A stretch of DNA of 64,000 nucleotides, taken from contig CAVYEM010000003.1 of NCBI GenBank assembly GCA_963767635.1, positions 62,001-126,000 on the forward strand, given 5' to 3'. A model generated the notes under the pieces. The model saw only the letters and a program-made list of their open reading frames with translations. It was not told the DNA's origin and searched no databases. Every line of letters begins with the position of its first letter. Position 1 is the first letter of the stretch. This stretch comes from CAVYEM01 sp963767635 (GTDB taxonomy: Bacteria > Vulcanimicrobiota > Vulcanimicrobiia > Vulcanimicrobiales > Vulcanimicrobiaceae). Below, piece after piece: positions 46,655 to 56,115 of the stretch. Position numbers and translations under genes: made by a program.

Positions 46655-47642
46655 ATGGATCAGCGAGCCTTCGTGCGCCGGCGCGGCAGCGCTTGGGAGC
46701 GCCTCGAATTGCTGCTCGCGCGCGTTGGACGGCGCGGGCTGCGCCGTCTGGACGCGCAAGAAATCTTCGAACTCGGGCGGTTGTACCGCCGGACGGCTTC
46801 GGACCTAGCCTTTGCGCAAAGCCGCCGCTTCGATGCGCAGACTGCTGCACTATTTGAACCGCCTGACGGCCCGCGCGCACGCCGTCGTGTACGGGCCGGC
46901 CATAGAAAGCGGGCGCGCAAGAATCTGGCACTTTATCAGCCGCTCGTTTCCGCAAGAGTTTCGGGCCTCATGGCCATACATCGGCACGTGCATCGCGCTG
47001 ACCGTGCTGTGGGCGTGCGTCGCGTACGTCATCGTTCGACACAATCCGTCGGATGCGAATGCGCTGCTGCCGGAGTGGATGATTCCCGCGCACATCACCA
47101 AGAGTCTGCACGATTCGAACTTTGCATTCGGCTCGCAGAAATCGGCGGAGATGTCCTCCCTGATCATCACGAACAATATCCGCGTTGCGATTCTCACGTT
47201 CGCTGCGGGCATCGTAACGCTTGGCGTGCTCACGATCTATCTCATCGTCTTGAACGCACTGATGCTGGGCGCACTCGGAGCGTTGTACGCGCAAGCCGGC
47301 TTTGGTCCCGATTTTTGGGCAACCGTCGCCCCCCACGGGTTCATCGAGCTCACCGCAATACAAATCGCCGGCGGCGCGGGACTACTGGTTGCGGCAGGCG
47401 TTTTGCTGCCCGGCCGTCTACGCCGGCGGGATGCGATCGCGCGCAACGGCAGGCGCGCCGGCGTGCTGATCGGCGGCGTCGCGCTCATGCTGTGCGTGGC
47501 AGGAGCTATCGAAGGGTTTTTCTCGCCGCTGCGTTTTCCGGCGGACGTTCGCGCGACGGTCGGAATCGTCACCGCGCTCGTACTCGTAGCGTACTTCGGA
47601 TTCGCGGGCCGAGGAACCGCTACAACGCCCCCCGCTGCTTGA
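46655..47642 (+). CDS. Stage II sporulation protein M (SpoIIM)-family membrane protein (one frameshift)
   Basis: A 328-residue SpoIIM/DUF95 membrane protein. The N-terminus is cytoplasmic (LLARVGRRGLRRLDAQEI, LGRLYRRTASDLAFA). The membrane part has the family blocks FRASWPYIGTCIALTVLW, LIITNNIRVAILTFAAGIV and VAPHGFIELTAIQIAGGAGL. An extra A at 46841 changes CAGCTG to CAGACTG; correction joins RRFDAQ to LLHYLNRLTARAH. No sporulation genes are in the window, so the name reflects the family only. It is divergent from the RDD gene and overlaps the DUF58 end. Confidence 0.85.
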
Positions 47643-48961
47643 TGCGCAGATATTTCTCGATCAACGCGGCGCTGAGATCGCAAGCGGGTACGTCGATGAT
47701 CTGAACGCCCATCCGGGTCAGCGTTGCGGCCGCTACGCTTCGCTCCTCGCGCAGTTCAAGCGCCACGCCCGCCGCATACGCTTGCAACGGCGAAGCAGGC
47801 ACGCTCTGCAGGGCGCGATCGATGGCGGCATCGTTCATGAACGCGCACACGACCAGATGACGACGCGAGAGCGTAGCAATGTGCGCCAGCACGGCGCTCT
47901 GCGCAACGGGGTCGAGCATATCCGTGAAGAGCACCACGAGACTTCGCTTGCGCAGGTGCGTGCGGAGGTAGGCGAATGCGCGATCGTAACCGGATTCTTC
48001 GAAACGCGGCTCCACGTCGTGCAACTCTTCGGCGATTCGAGCCTGCGGAGCGCCCGCAGGGTCGCGGGGCGAATGCGCGCAGAATGTCTGCGGCAAACGC
48101 GAGCGTCCCGACGCGATCGTTCACCAGCGCTGCGATGGACGCTACCGACAGCGCGGCGGTCACCGCGTAGTCGAACTTTCGTTGCTCTCCCACGCGCGGC
48201 ATCATCAGCCGCCCCGCGTCTAGCACCAGCATGACGTTTTGGCTGCGCTCTACCTCGTACTGCGCGACCATTATCTTGCCGCGGCGCGCGGTCGCTTTCC
48301 AGTCGATCGCGCGAAACGGATCCCCCGCGCTCCATTCCCGTACGCTTTCCGTTTCCGTACCGGCACCGCGCAAGCGCATGCGGCGCAAACCCGCTTCGAT
48401 CAGCCGGTTGCGCGCGTGCAGCGATCCATAGCGCTCAACGGCCGAAAGGTCCGGATAGACGCGAATCTGCGAGGAGGCGGACGCGCGTCATCCGCCGGCG
48501 CAGCAGTCCGATGGGGCCGTCCATCGTCACGAACATGTTTTCGAGCGAATCGGAGCCGCGCGCGACCGGCGTGACGGGCCGCTCCAGTCGAACTTCGCTG
48601 CGCGGCGGAACGAGCCCACGCAGTTCGTCGAATTCATAACGCAGCAGCGGCGTCGGCGCTTCAACGATCGTAATGCCGACGGCGCACTGCGTTGCTGTTA
48701 CGAACGCGATATGCAATGCTGCCGGCGCGCCGCAGCGCAAACGGTTCGAGCGCAAGACGTTCGATGTGCACCGAGCGAGCTGCGCGGCCCAAAAAGGCCG
48801 TCACGCAGCAATGCCGCGACGAAAACGCCAAGCGCGGCCATCGCCGTCCACAACAGCGGTGGCACGGCCCCGCCGATCGCGCAGAGTATCGCAACCACCG
48901 CAAGCGCGTAGTAAGCGCGCGGTGCCAGCCAGTACGGGACCCATACATTACGCAGATTCAC
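47620..48961 (-). CDS. DUF58 protein of the MoxR-linked cluster (four frameshifts)
   Basis: The N-terminus has two membrane helices (APRAYYALAVVAILCAI, PPLLWTAMAALGVFVAALL). A beta-rich region and the DUF58 signature (VREWSAGDPFRAIDWKATARRG) follow, then a vWA-like C-terminus (LVVLFTDMLDP). Four single-base removals, near 48782, 48690, 48470 and 48070, give a continuous 445-residue protein. DUF58 proteins pair with MoxR AAA+ ATPases and are thought to help fold or activate envelope proteins. The GTG at 48961 overlaps the MoxR stop. Confidence 0.8.
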
Positions 48962-49915
48962 GCGGCACCGCCACGGCCTGCAGGATTTCTCTGACGACCT
49001 CGCCGCTTACGACGCCATCGATTTCCGCCTGCGGCTGCACGATCAAACGATGCGGCAGCACGAGCGATGCGGCAGCCTTTACGTCGTCGGGCGTGGCGTA
49101 ATCCCGGGCTTCGATGGCTCGCAGCGGCTTGCGCGGCGATCAGCAGCGCCACGCCGGCGCGCGGACTCGCGCCCAGCGCAAGGCGGCGATGCGCCCGCGT
49201 CGCTTCAAGCAGATCGATCACGTACCGCCGCACGGCGCCGGACACGTGCACGCGCCGCACTTCGGCTTGCACGTGCAAAATTTCGGCAGGCTCGCACACC
49301 GCCTGTACCGCCTCGGGTTCGATCGCGCGCGCCTCGAAGCCGTTGCGCCACGCGTTCGAGCAGTTGGAGTTCCGCCTCGCGTCCGGGATACGTCGATTCG
49401 AGTCTCACCAAAAAGCGATCGAGCTGCGCTTCGGGTAGCGGATACGTTCCCTCGTACTCGATCGGGTTTTGCGTTGCGCATACGAAAAACGGCGCAGGCA
49501 AGCGCAGCGGCGTGCCGTCGATCGTGACGCGTGCCTCCTCCATCGCTTCCAACAGCGCCGACTGGGTCTTTGGCGGCGTGCGATTGATTTCGTCTGCCAG
49601 CAGGACGTTGGCGACGATGGGCCCCGGACGAAGACTGAACTGCGCGCTTTGCGGATTAAAGACCATCGTGCCGATGAGATCGGCAGGCAGCAGATCCGGA
49701 GTGAACTGCACGCGCCGGTATTGGGCGCGGATGAGTGAAGCAAGGGCGCGCACCGCAAGCGTCTTACCGGTTCCGGGAACGCCTTCGATCAATGCGTGTC
49801 CGCGCGCAAAAAGTGCCAGCAGCAGACCGAACGTGGTGCTCTTGCCGCCCACGATGATTTCGCTCATGGCCGCGTCGATGCGCGTAGCCAGTTCGGCCGC
49901 GGAAACCGTTACCAT
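48948..49915 (-). CDS. MoxR-family AAA+ ATPase (two frameshifts)
   Basis: A 321-residue MoxR ATPase: Walker A GVPGTGKT, Walker B LLADEINRTPPKTQSALLEA, sensor 1 ATQNPIEYEGTYPLPEAQLD. A C-terminal lid ends DYATPDDVKAAASLVLPHR. One-base removals near 49345 and 49125 restore the lid and the C-terminus (ending AVAVPRESA). AAGGAG precedes the ATG at 49915 by five bases, and the start lies inside the end of the DUF4350 gene. It forms the standard MoxR-DUF58 pair with the next gene. Confidence 0.88.
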
Positions 49916-50987
49916 CCATACTCCTTGCGTACGCGCGCGAACAGGCGGCCGGCGGCGAGAACGTCCTGCGAACCCGGTGACGAGATCACCTGCAGCGCGC
50001 GAGCTCGTTCCAGCAGCTCGCTGCGCGTTCGCATCTGCGCGCGCACGCGGTTCCAGCACCGTGAAAGCGTGCGCGCACAACCGGCGGATCATTTCGCGGC
50101 TCGTTCCGCCGCGTTCGAGCATGCGCGCCACCGAAGCGATGTAGTGGCTGGAATCGCGCTCTTCCGGCTCGTCCGCCGCGCGCGCGGGCGCAAAGGGCAG
50201 GTTCGCGCCGGCGATTCCCGCTACAACCGCGACACACGCAATAACGACGGCGAAGCGCATGCCGAGCGGCAGCACTTGCCAAAACGTGCGTCCGGCGATG
50301 TGGCCGTAAATCCGTTCGTCGAACGCCACCGCGCCGCGGCCGGCAAAGAGCTCGTACGCGAACGCCGCGTTGTCCCGCTCGCTCAAATACGCGTTTTGGA
50401 AGATGGTCGACGTCGTCGCGAAGATCACCGTGCCGCTTCCGCGTGCATACTGCAGCGCGACGGCGTGTCTTCCGACGGCAAGCAGCGTCGCATGCGTGCG
50501 CGTGCAGCCGCCGGGCGCACCGTGCGTGAACGTACCGGCCGCGACGATGTTGCGCGGCTGCAATCCGCACGAACCGCTGGAGAGCTCGGCGTTCACCGCG
50601 GTAAGCGGCGGCAGGCCCAGCGTGCCGTTGGCCTTGCGCGGCGAGCTGCCCAAAAGCACTAGCGTTCCGCCGCCGCGCACCCAACTCTCTAACGCCTGCA
50701 TGCGTTCGCGTGAGGGCGCAGCCTGCAAGAGCGCCTCCTCGCCCGCGATGACGAGCGTTCCGCGATGCGCAAACAGCTGCGCCGGCGGCAGCTCGAAACG
50801 CTGGACGGGCACGCCTTCGCGCGCGAGCAGTGCGTACAGCGCGGCGTATCCGTGCGCGCCGGTGTCGTATGTGGACGGCACCGAAACGCGCCCATCGCTC
50901 AAGGACGTGCGCAGCGCCAGCAGCACGACCAACACCACGAGCGCGGCGCGCCAAAATCGTGATGTCGACCGCGCGGTTACGCGCCAC
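49909..50987 (-). CDS. DUF4350-domain membrane protein (two frameshifts)
   Basis: An N-terminal membrane helix (WRAALVVLVVLLALRTSL), a DUF4350 extracytoplasmic domain (YDTGAHGYAALYALLAREGV, ESWVRGGGTLVLLGSS, FAFAYELFAG-type end) and a second membrane helix (FAVVIACVAVVAGIAGANL). Removing one base near 50045 leads to ELLERARAL, ISSPGSQDVL and the stop. Another base near 50958 links the main frame to a GTG at 50987 that overlaps the upstream gene. The corrected length is 358 residues. DUF4350 genes are regular members of MoxR clusters; their function is unknown. Confidence 0.75.
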
Positions 50988-51645
50988 GAGCGACGTCCTT
51001 CGCCAGTTGCGCGTACGCTTGGCGCGCCGCGTCCCACTGCGCCCTTGAAGCGGGCGCCTCGGCATAGACTGCCGCGGTGAAGGTTCGGGCGAGCGCTTCG
51101 AATGGTCCCAGCGAACCAGGGGCGCGCTCGTAGAGGGCACGGCGGCATTCGTTGACCGTGCGGCTGGGCTCGTCGTGAAGAACGCCCCGTACGTTCAGCA
51201 TTGCGAGCGCCGAGCGAAAAAGCAGCGCGATCGCGCCGGGGTACTCGCCGCGCTCAGCTGCGCGCAGGCTTTGCGCGTGCAGCGCATCGGCGTTCGCCGC
51301 CGCGGAGTCCGACCGTGCGACCGCAGCAGGCGATGCGGTAGCGCGCATGGAGTTCGCCAGCAGGCGAACGATCGCGACGATGACAACCGCGGACACCACC
51401 GCCAGAATGATGTCGCCCGCCGCGACGCTGGTTTTTGCTGCGACGTGCACGTGCCGCGCGAAAGCGCCGATTAGCTGCTCCCAGCGATCGTGCAGCCACG
51501 CGAGCACCGCGTCCCACCACGTCTTGCGCGCAGGCAATTGCACGCGCATTCGGAAGCGGGGCTCCGAAAGAATCTGCCGAGCCAGTGCGCGCGGATCGAG
51601 CGGCGGCCTGTGCGAACCAATCGCCGGCAGGCCGCGCAGGATCAT
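50977..51645 (-). CDS. DUF4129-domain membrane protein
   Basis: A 222-residue protein. It has a short N-terminal region with WWDAVLAWLHDRWEQL, one membrane helix (AAGDIILAVVSAVVIVAIVRLL) and a C-terminal DUF4129 domain (EYPGAIALLFRSALAMLNVRG, SRTVNECRRAL, FTAAVYAEAPASRAQW). DUF4129 often ends transglutaminase-like or MoxR-cluster membrane proteins. The ATG overlaps the stop of the upstream membrane gene (ATGA), and its stop lies in the DUF4350 gene start. Confidence 0.85.
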   Translation of the reverse strand: MILRGLPAIGSHRPPLDPRALARQILSEPRFRMRVQLPARKTWWDAVLAWLHDRWEQLIGAFARHVHVAAKTSVAAGDIILAVVSAVVIVAIVRLLANSMRATASPAAVARSDSAAANADALHAQSLRAAERGEYPGAIALLFRSALAMLNVRGVLHDEPSRTVNECRRALYERAPGSLGPFEALARTFTAAVYAEAPASRAQWDAARQAYAQLAKDVARGA

Positions 51646-52571
51646 GCAGGTGTGGCGAGCGAGTCGAGCGCAGCCTGCATGTCCAGGCCCTCGTGGCGTA
51701 TGCGGACGTCGTAATAGTACACGGCGATCAGCACGCCAATGAACCCGGTGGCCACCAATGAAATGACGGCTTGCGCGATCGTTGCAAGCGCCGGTTGATG
51801 CGCGAGCCCCTCGATCAAACTGCCGGCGATCCCGGCGACGACCGCCAAACCGATCTCCACGGCCAGGAAAACCAGACAGATCAGCGTCGCTTTCCCGAGC
51901 TCTCGCCGGTTGAAGACGCGCGAGAAGCCGCTGCGGATCGCGCTCAGAAACGCTGCCTGTTCGATGCCGATGGCCTCGAACGCGAGCGCCAGCGCCAGAT
52001 AGCAGAGCATCATCCAAACGATGTATGCAACGAGCAATGCTATTGCAACGACGATCATCGCCACGCCGAGCGGTGCCGAGCTGCGCACGAGCAAGAACGC
52101 CGCGACGAAAGCCAGCCCGAGCACGAACGCGCCGGTAAAGGCGACGGCGATCAGAACGATCGCTTCGCAAATGACCGTCGCGAGAATCCCGCCCGCATGG
52201 CGAAGCGCTACTCCGTAGGCGCGGCGCCAATCGGCGCTTTGACCGTTATAGATGCGCGCGAGCGCGGATGCCATGGCGACATACATGAAGGGCGTGCAGA
52301 CGAACGAGACGCCGACGAAGACGCCTAACCACGGCCCGAACGGCGTTGCCGGCGCGGTGCGGGACGGGTGCTGCATCTGCTGCAGGATTTGCACCCACGC
52401 TCCGCTGCTTTGAACGGTTAAAAAATACTGCGCCACGCTCATCGGCACGACGACGAACGCAGCGATGATTGCAAAAAGGAGCCAGTTGCGAACGTACAGC
52501 GTGACGGCACGGTCCAGAATTTCACCGACACCCAACGGCCGAAGTTGCACCGGTTCGAAGGCGGCACTCAT
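51642..52571 (-). CDS. Polytopic membrane protein of the MoxR cluster
   Basis: A 309-residue protein with about six membrane helices and a conserved start LRPLGVGEILDRAVTLYVRN, the type seen in glycerophosphoryl-diester-phosphodiesterase membrane-domain-like proteins next to DUF4129 genes. The first helix is LLFAIIAAFVVVPMSVAQYF. It has no enzymatic motif. The ATG at 52571 follows GGTGGAC. It is the first gene of a five-gene minus-strand unit that runs through DUF4129, DUF4350, MoxR and DUF58 with overlaps throughout. Confidence 0.75.
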   Translation of the reverse strand: MSAAFEPVQLRPLGVGEILDRAVTLYVRNWLLFAIIAAFVVVPMSVAQYFLTVQSSGAWVQILQQMQHPSRTAPATPFGPWLGVFVGVSFVCTPFMYVAMASALARIYNGQSADWRRAYGVALRHAGGILATVICEAIVLIAVAFTGAFVLGLAFVAAFLLVRSSAPLGVAMIVVAIALLVAYIVWMMLCYLALALAFEAIGIEQAAFLSAIRSGFSRVFNRRELGKATLICLVFLAVEIGLAVVAGIAGSLIEGLAHQPALATIAQAVISLVATGFIGVLIAVYYYDVRIRHEGLDMQAALDSLATPA

Positions 52572-52621
52572 GTCCACCGGATTCTTGAGGATTCGTCAGG
52601 CCTCCTATAGTATTTCCCGGC

Positions 52622-53263
52622 ATGATCACACTCGGCGCGCTGGCCGCCATTTGGCGTTATCCGATCAAGAGCTTGGCGCCGCAGCCGCTGCAGAGCGTCC
52701 GCGTCGAGGCCGACGGTTTGGCGGGCGACCGGACCGCGGCACTGACCGTTCAGTCCGGACATGCGCGCGTGGGCAAGCCCTATCGCGGCAAGGAGCACAA
52801 CTTACTGCATACGGTGTCCGACGCCGGCTCCGCAGTTGGACTCGCGGCACAGCGCGGCGTCGCTCTGAGCGTCGAAAGCCGGCCCGAGACGCGGTATTTC
52901 GACGATGCGCCGGTTTCACTGGTCTTCGATCGTTGGATCGGCGAAGTGGAAGCAGCGCTCGAAATGCGGCTGGATCCGCTGCGCTGGCGGCCCAATTTCT
53001 ATGCGCGCGCTGCTGCCGTGTTCGACTGGAGCGAAACGCAGCTCCTCGGCGCAACCGTGGAGATCGGCGAGGTGGCGCTTCGGGTGCGAGAGACGATCGG
53101 GCGCTGCATAACGACGACCTACGACGTGCAAACCGGCGAGCCGACCGACGACGTGCTGCTGTACGTCGCACAGCGCCGGAACAACGTGATGGGCGTTTAC
53201 TGTGAGGTCGAATTGGCGGGGACCGTGCGCGTCGGCGATGCTTTGCGTTTGCGCGCGCGCTGA
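52622..53263 (+). CDS. MOSC-domain protein
   Basis: A 213-residue protein with the N-terminal MOSC beta-barrel start (IWRYPIKSLAPQPLQSVRVE, GLAGDRTAALTV) and a C-terminal MOSC domain with the conserved Cys (RETIGRCITTTYDVQTGE), ending GVYCEVELAGTVRVGD. MOSC proteins carry sulfur or bind molybdenum cofactor; mARC-type and YiiM-type proteins reduce N-hydroxylated compounds. The gene is divergent from the MoxR cluster by about 50 bases and overlaps the regulator gene at its 3' end. Confidence 0.87.
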   Translation: MITLGALAAIWRYPIKSLAPQPLQSVRVEADGLAGDRTAALTVQSGHARVGKPYRGKEHNLLHTVSDAGSAVGLAAQRGVALSVESRPETRYFDDAPVSLVFDRWIGEVEAALEMRLDPLRWRPNFYARAAAVFDWSETQLLGATVEIGEVALRVRETIGRCITTTYDVQTGEPTDDVLLYVAQRRNNVMGVYCEVELAGTVRVGDALRLRAR

Positions 53264-53586
53264 ACGTCGCGAACGACCTCTTCGAGCGCGTCGATGTATC
53301 CCAAGAAACGCTCGCGCCCTTCGCTGGTGATCTGCACCGTCGTTTGCGGACGCCCTTTTCCGGTGACGCGCTGCGTGCGCACGATTCGCAGCTCCGCGAG
53401 CGCGTGCAGATGACGGTTCAGGTTCCCGTCGGTGAGATCGCACGCTTCCTGCAACTGGGTAAACGTCAGACCATGCGCATGCGCCACGAGCGCGCTGCAG
53501 ATCGCCAGCCGCCCGCGCTCGTGAAAGACGCGGTCGAGCGCGCTGTACGCATACGGCTTTTCTGCAGAACTCCTGTGCTCGCTCAT
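53197..53586 (-). CDS. Winged-helix transcriptional regulator (ArsR/MarR-like, DUF2250-type fold)
   Basis: A 129-residue winged-helix protein: ERGRLAICSALVAHAHGLTF, recognition helix TDGNLNRHLHALAELRIV, wing RVTGKGRPQTTVQITSEG and a C-terminal helix. The family commonly sits beside a small membrane protein gene, and here the ATG overlaps the end of one (ATGA at 53583-53586). It likely represses that two-gene unit through the dyad at 54198-54212. Its 3' end overlaps the MOSC gene by 67 bases. Confidence 0.85.
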   Translation of the reverse strand: MSEHRSSAEKPYAYSALDRVFHERGRLAICSALVAHAHGLTFTQLQEACDLTDGNLNRHLHALAELRIVRTQRVTGKGRPQTTVQITSEGRERFLGYIDALEEVVRDVQRARKRKASPTRTVPANSTSQ

Positions 53587-54188
53587 GCGCGTACCGTGCG
53601 TTCGCGCATTACCCACGCGCCGATCGCGATTTGTCCGAGGCCAAACCCCAGAGGCAGAACCCACCAGCTCAGCGCGACGGCGGCGGGCACGAACAGCAGC
53701 GTCATTCCCACGAGCAAAAATGCCGCAGCGATCGGTGCAACGGCGCTCGGTACCATCGTTCGCGATGCAAACAACCCGACGCCGTAACATCCATACCAAA
53801 CGCCCGGCAAAAACGAAAACAGATTCGCGCGCAACAACGCCAGCGAGAGCATCGCTCCGAGCACCAGCGCCGGCAGGATGCACAATCCCACCGTCGCCGT
53901 CTGCCAGCGATCGCGCGCGGTCGCATCGTTGACGTACCAGTGTGCGATCGCGCCGTAATTCACCAGCATCGAGGCGGCGCAGCACGCGAACCACAACGCG
54001 AAATACAGGTGCCCTTCGTGTACCGTCTGCACGCGCGGCAGCAGCAATGCCTGCAGCAGACCTGCGGTCAGCGCGAAGACGCCGGACGTCATCGCCGCGA
54101 TGCCCGAATACCCTTTGAACCGCTGAACGTGGCCCAGCCGCTCGCGAACTTCCGCGATATCGGCCAGTGCGCGTTCCAGATCGCTCAT
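53583..54188 (-). CDS. Six-helix membrane protein paired with the regulator
   Basis: A 201-residue protein: a cytoplasmic start (SDLERALADIAEVRERLGHV) followed by about six hydrophobic segments (GIAAMTSGVFALTAGLLQAL ... WVLPLGFGLGQIAIGAWVM). Proteins of this shape encoded with a small winged-helix regulator are common in soil bacteria and have no known function. It is the first gene of the two-gene unit. Confidence 0.75.
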   Translation of the reverse strand: MSDLERALADIAEVRERLGHVQRFKGYSGIAAMTSGVFALTAGLLQALLLPRVQTVHEGHLYFALWFACCAASMLVNYGAIAHWYVNDATARDRWQTATVGLCILPALVLGAMLSLALLRANLFSFLPGVWYGCYGVGLFASRTMVPSAVAPIAAAFLLVGMTLLFVPAAVALSWWVLPLGFGLGQIAIGAWVMRERTVRA

Positions 54189-54197
54189 CGCAGTATA

Positions 54198-54212
54198 CTT
54201 TGTATCACAAAG
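54198..54212. promoter_or_regulatory. Dyad operator CTTTGTATCACAAAG
   Basis: A perfect inverted repeat (CTTTG, 5-base centre, CAAAG) lies ten bases upstream of the ATG of the six-helix membrane protein, next to a TATACT sequence. Its place before a unit that encodes a winged-helix regulator makes it a good operator candidate. Confidence 0.55.
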
Positions 54213-54351
54213 CGATGCCGCGTTTCAACGCAGCTGTTCGAGGCGGCGCACTATTGCGTAGTAAATGCTCCAAGCGCGAAGGTTTGCGCCGGTTGTCCGC
54301 AGGGCTGCGGCACGCTTGCCGTCGCGGTATAGTGCGTCGTCCTTTAGCGAT

Positions 54352-55105
54352 TTAGCGCAGCGACACCCGGGAGGGATAAAAGCGGCCCGCGCGATCTTCG
54401 GTCCCTGTGCCGGTGACGCGTTGGCCCACCCGAAAGCGGAACGCATCGTTCACCACCCACGTCCCTTCCGTCCGCCGGGCAGGTTCCCAGACAGCCAAGG
54501 TGTGCCCGCCGACCCGCCGCACGATGCCGGAGAGCGTGATGGGACGCACCGATCGTGCCGGCCCGCGGTCGCGATCGGTATCGTAGGCGAGATTGCGCCC
54601 ATTAATCGTTTGCGGATAAAACGTGCCGCCCGGGGCGAGCATGCCTGTGGCGCGCACGGATTGGCCAACGTGAAAATCGTCCGTATCGGGCACGTACCAC
54701 GTGCCATACCCGCGCCGCGTTTCTGCGACGACCAGATAATCGCGTTCGATGCGCCGCACGACGCCGGAAAGCGATTCGGAATATGTCGACGGGCTTCCCG
54801 AGAGCGTCAGCCTGTTCGGCGTGAAAGACGCCGTTCGGCGCCACGCACCCGTACGCGCCGACGTAGGTTCCGCGGCGCATGGCGTTGCCGTTCGCGTTGA
54901 CCCGCGCGCCGGCGTCGAGCTCCACGGAGGCCCAGTGACCGCTGGGCGTGCGCACGTCGAGCGCATTACCGTTCACGCGTTCGATGCTCCCGAAGAAACT
55001 TTGCCGCGTGGGACAAAGGGATGCGGCATGCGCGGGCGCGGCTACGAGCAGGGCGCCTCCCGCGAATGCCAGCAGGGCGGCGAGTGTTGCAGCAGTGCGA
55101 GCCAT
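54352..55105 (-). CDS. Exported DUF5666-like beta-strand repeat protein (one frameshift)
   Basis: A 250-residue exported protein: signal peptide (LAALLAFAGGALLVAAPAHA) and three repeats of a small beta unit, each with a [SG]xVxR(I/V) start (FFGSIERVNGNALDVRT, LSGVVRRIERDYLVVAE, LSGIVRRVGGHTLAVWE). This is the pattern of DUF5666 proteins. Removing one T near 54817 joins GVF to TPNRLTLSGSPS. GGAGGAT lies seven bases before the ATG at 55105. The function is unknown; related domains occur in secreted or surface proteins. Confidence 0.75.
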
Positions 55106-55202
55106 GGTGCATATCCTCCGTTGTAGCAAGTGTACTCAGGACAACGCAAGGAGAACGTCGCTCGTCGTCGCTTTCTCGCATGGCATAGGAGCAAGCGCTA
55201 AT

Positions 55203-55805
55203 TCAGATCGGGCGGCGGCCTTCGATTGCCCGTGAGAGCGTAACCTCGTCGGCGTAGTCGAGATCTCCCCCAATGGGCAGACCGTACGCGAGCCGGGTCA
55301 CGCGCACGCCCAACGGCGCGAGCAACCGCGAGAGATACAGCGCGGTCGCTTCGCCCTCCGCGTTCGGGTTGGTCGCAATGATGATCTCGTGCGGGTTTTC
55401 CGCGCCGACGCGATCGACGAGCTCTTTTACGCGCAGTTGCGCCGGACCGATGCCGTCCATCGGTGAAATGAGGCCGCCGAGCACGTGGTACCGGCCTTTG
55501 AACGCCATAGTACGCTCGAGCGCGAAAATATCTTTGGGCTCGGCGACCGCGCAGAGCGTTTTTGCATCCCGGCGCTCGTCCGTGCAAATCACGCACGGGT
55601 CGTGTTCGGTAATCGAATAGCATACTGAACACAGCCGGACGCGATCTTTGACCGCAAGAATCGCTTCCGCCAGCAATTGCGCTTCGTGACGCGGCCGGTT
55701 CAGCAAATAAAACACCAGCCGCGCGGCCGTTTTCGGACCGACGGTAGGCAACTTGCTGAATTCGTTGATCAGGCTTTGTACCGGGCCCGCGAGCGAATCG
55801 GGCAA
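55203..55805 (-). CDS. recR: Recombination protein RecR
   Basis: A 200-residue RecR: helix-hairpin-helix (LPTVGPKTAARLVFYLL), four-Cys zinc site (CSVCYSITEHDPC ... C), and a Toprim domain (HVLGGLISPMDGIGP, TNPNAEGEATALYL). RecR works with RecO and RecF to load RecA on gapped DNA. The TTG start at 55805 follows the ybaB stop by one base, the classical dnaX-ybaB-recR order. Confidence 0.94.
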   Translation of the reverse strand: MPDSLAGPVQSLINEFSKLPTVGPKTAARLVFYLLNRPRHEAQLLAEAILAVKDRVRLCSVCYSITEHDPCVICTDERRDAKTLCAVAEPKDIFALERTMAFKGRYHVLGGLISPMDGIGPAQLRVKELVDRVGAENPHEIIIATNPNAEGEATALYLSRLLAPLGVRVTRLAYGLPIGGDLDYADEVTLSRAIEGRRPI

Positions 55806-55806
55806 G

Positions 55807-56115
55807 CTACATCATGCCGGGAATCTTCATGCCGCCCGTCAGCCGCCCCATCCGATTCTGCGTCGTTTCTTCGACTTTCTTGAGCGCGTCGTTGATCGCG
55901 ACCGTCAGCAAATCTTCCAGCGTTTCAACGTCCTGCGGATCCACGGCATCTTGGGCGACCTTCACCGCCTTCACGCGATGATCGCACGTCATTTCGACTT
56001 TAACGCTCTCCCCGGCAGCTGCGCCGGTAACGACGGTGTCCGCCAGTTCGTCCTGCGCCTTCGCCATCTCTTGCTGCATTTTGCGCATTTGCGCCATGAG
56101 TTGCGCTTGGTTCAT
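55807..56115 (-). CDS. ybaB: YbaB/EbfC-family nucleoid-associated protein
   Basis: A 102-residue YbaB: the N-terminal helix AQLMAQMRKMQQEMAKAQDE, a central sheet (GESVKVEMTCDHRVKAVKV) and the terminal GRLTGGMKIPGMM. It binds DNA as a dimer. The ATG at 56115 overlaps a TGA in the dnaX +1 frame (ATGA). In the raw frame it is fused to DnaX, which I regard as an artefact. Confidence 0.92.
   Translation of the reverse strand: MNQAQLMAQMRKMQQEMAKAQDELADTVVTGAAAGESVKVEMTCDHRVKAVKVAQDAVDPQDVETLEDLLTVAINDALKKVEETTQNRMGRLTGGMKIPGMM

Noticed and set aside
54225..54446. 73-codon minus-strand frame
   Set aside because: It has no ribosome site or family pattern and overlaps the end of the DUF5666-like gene; treated as chance.
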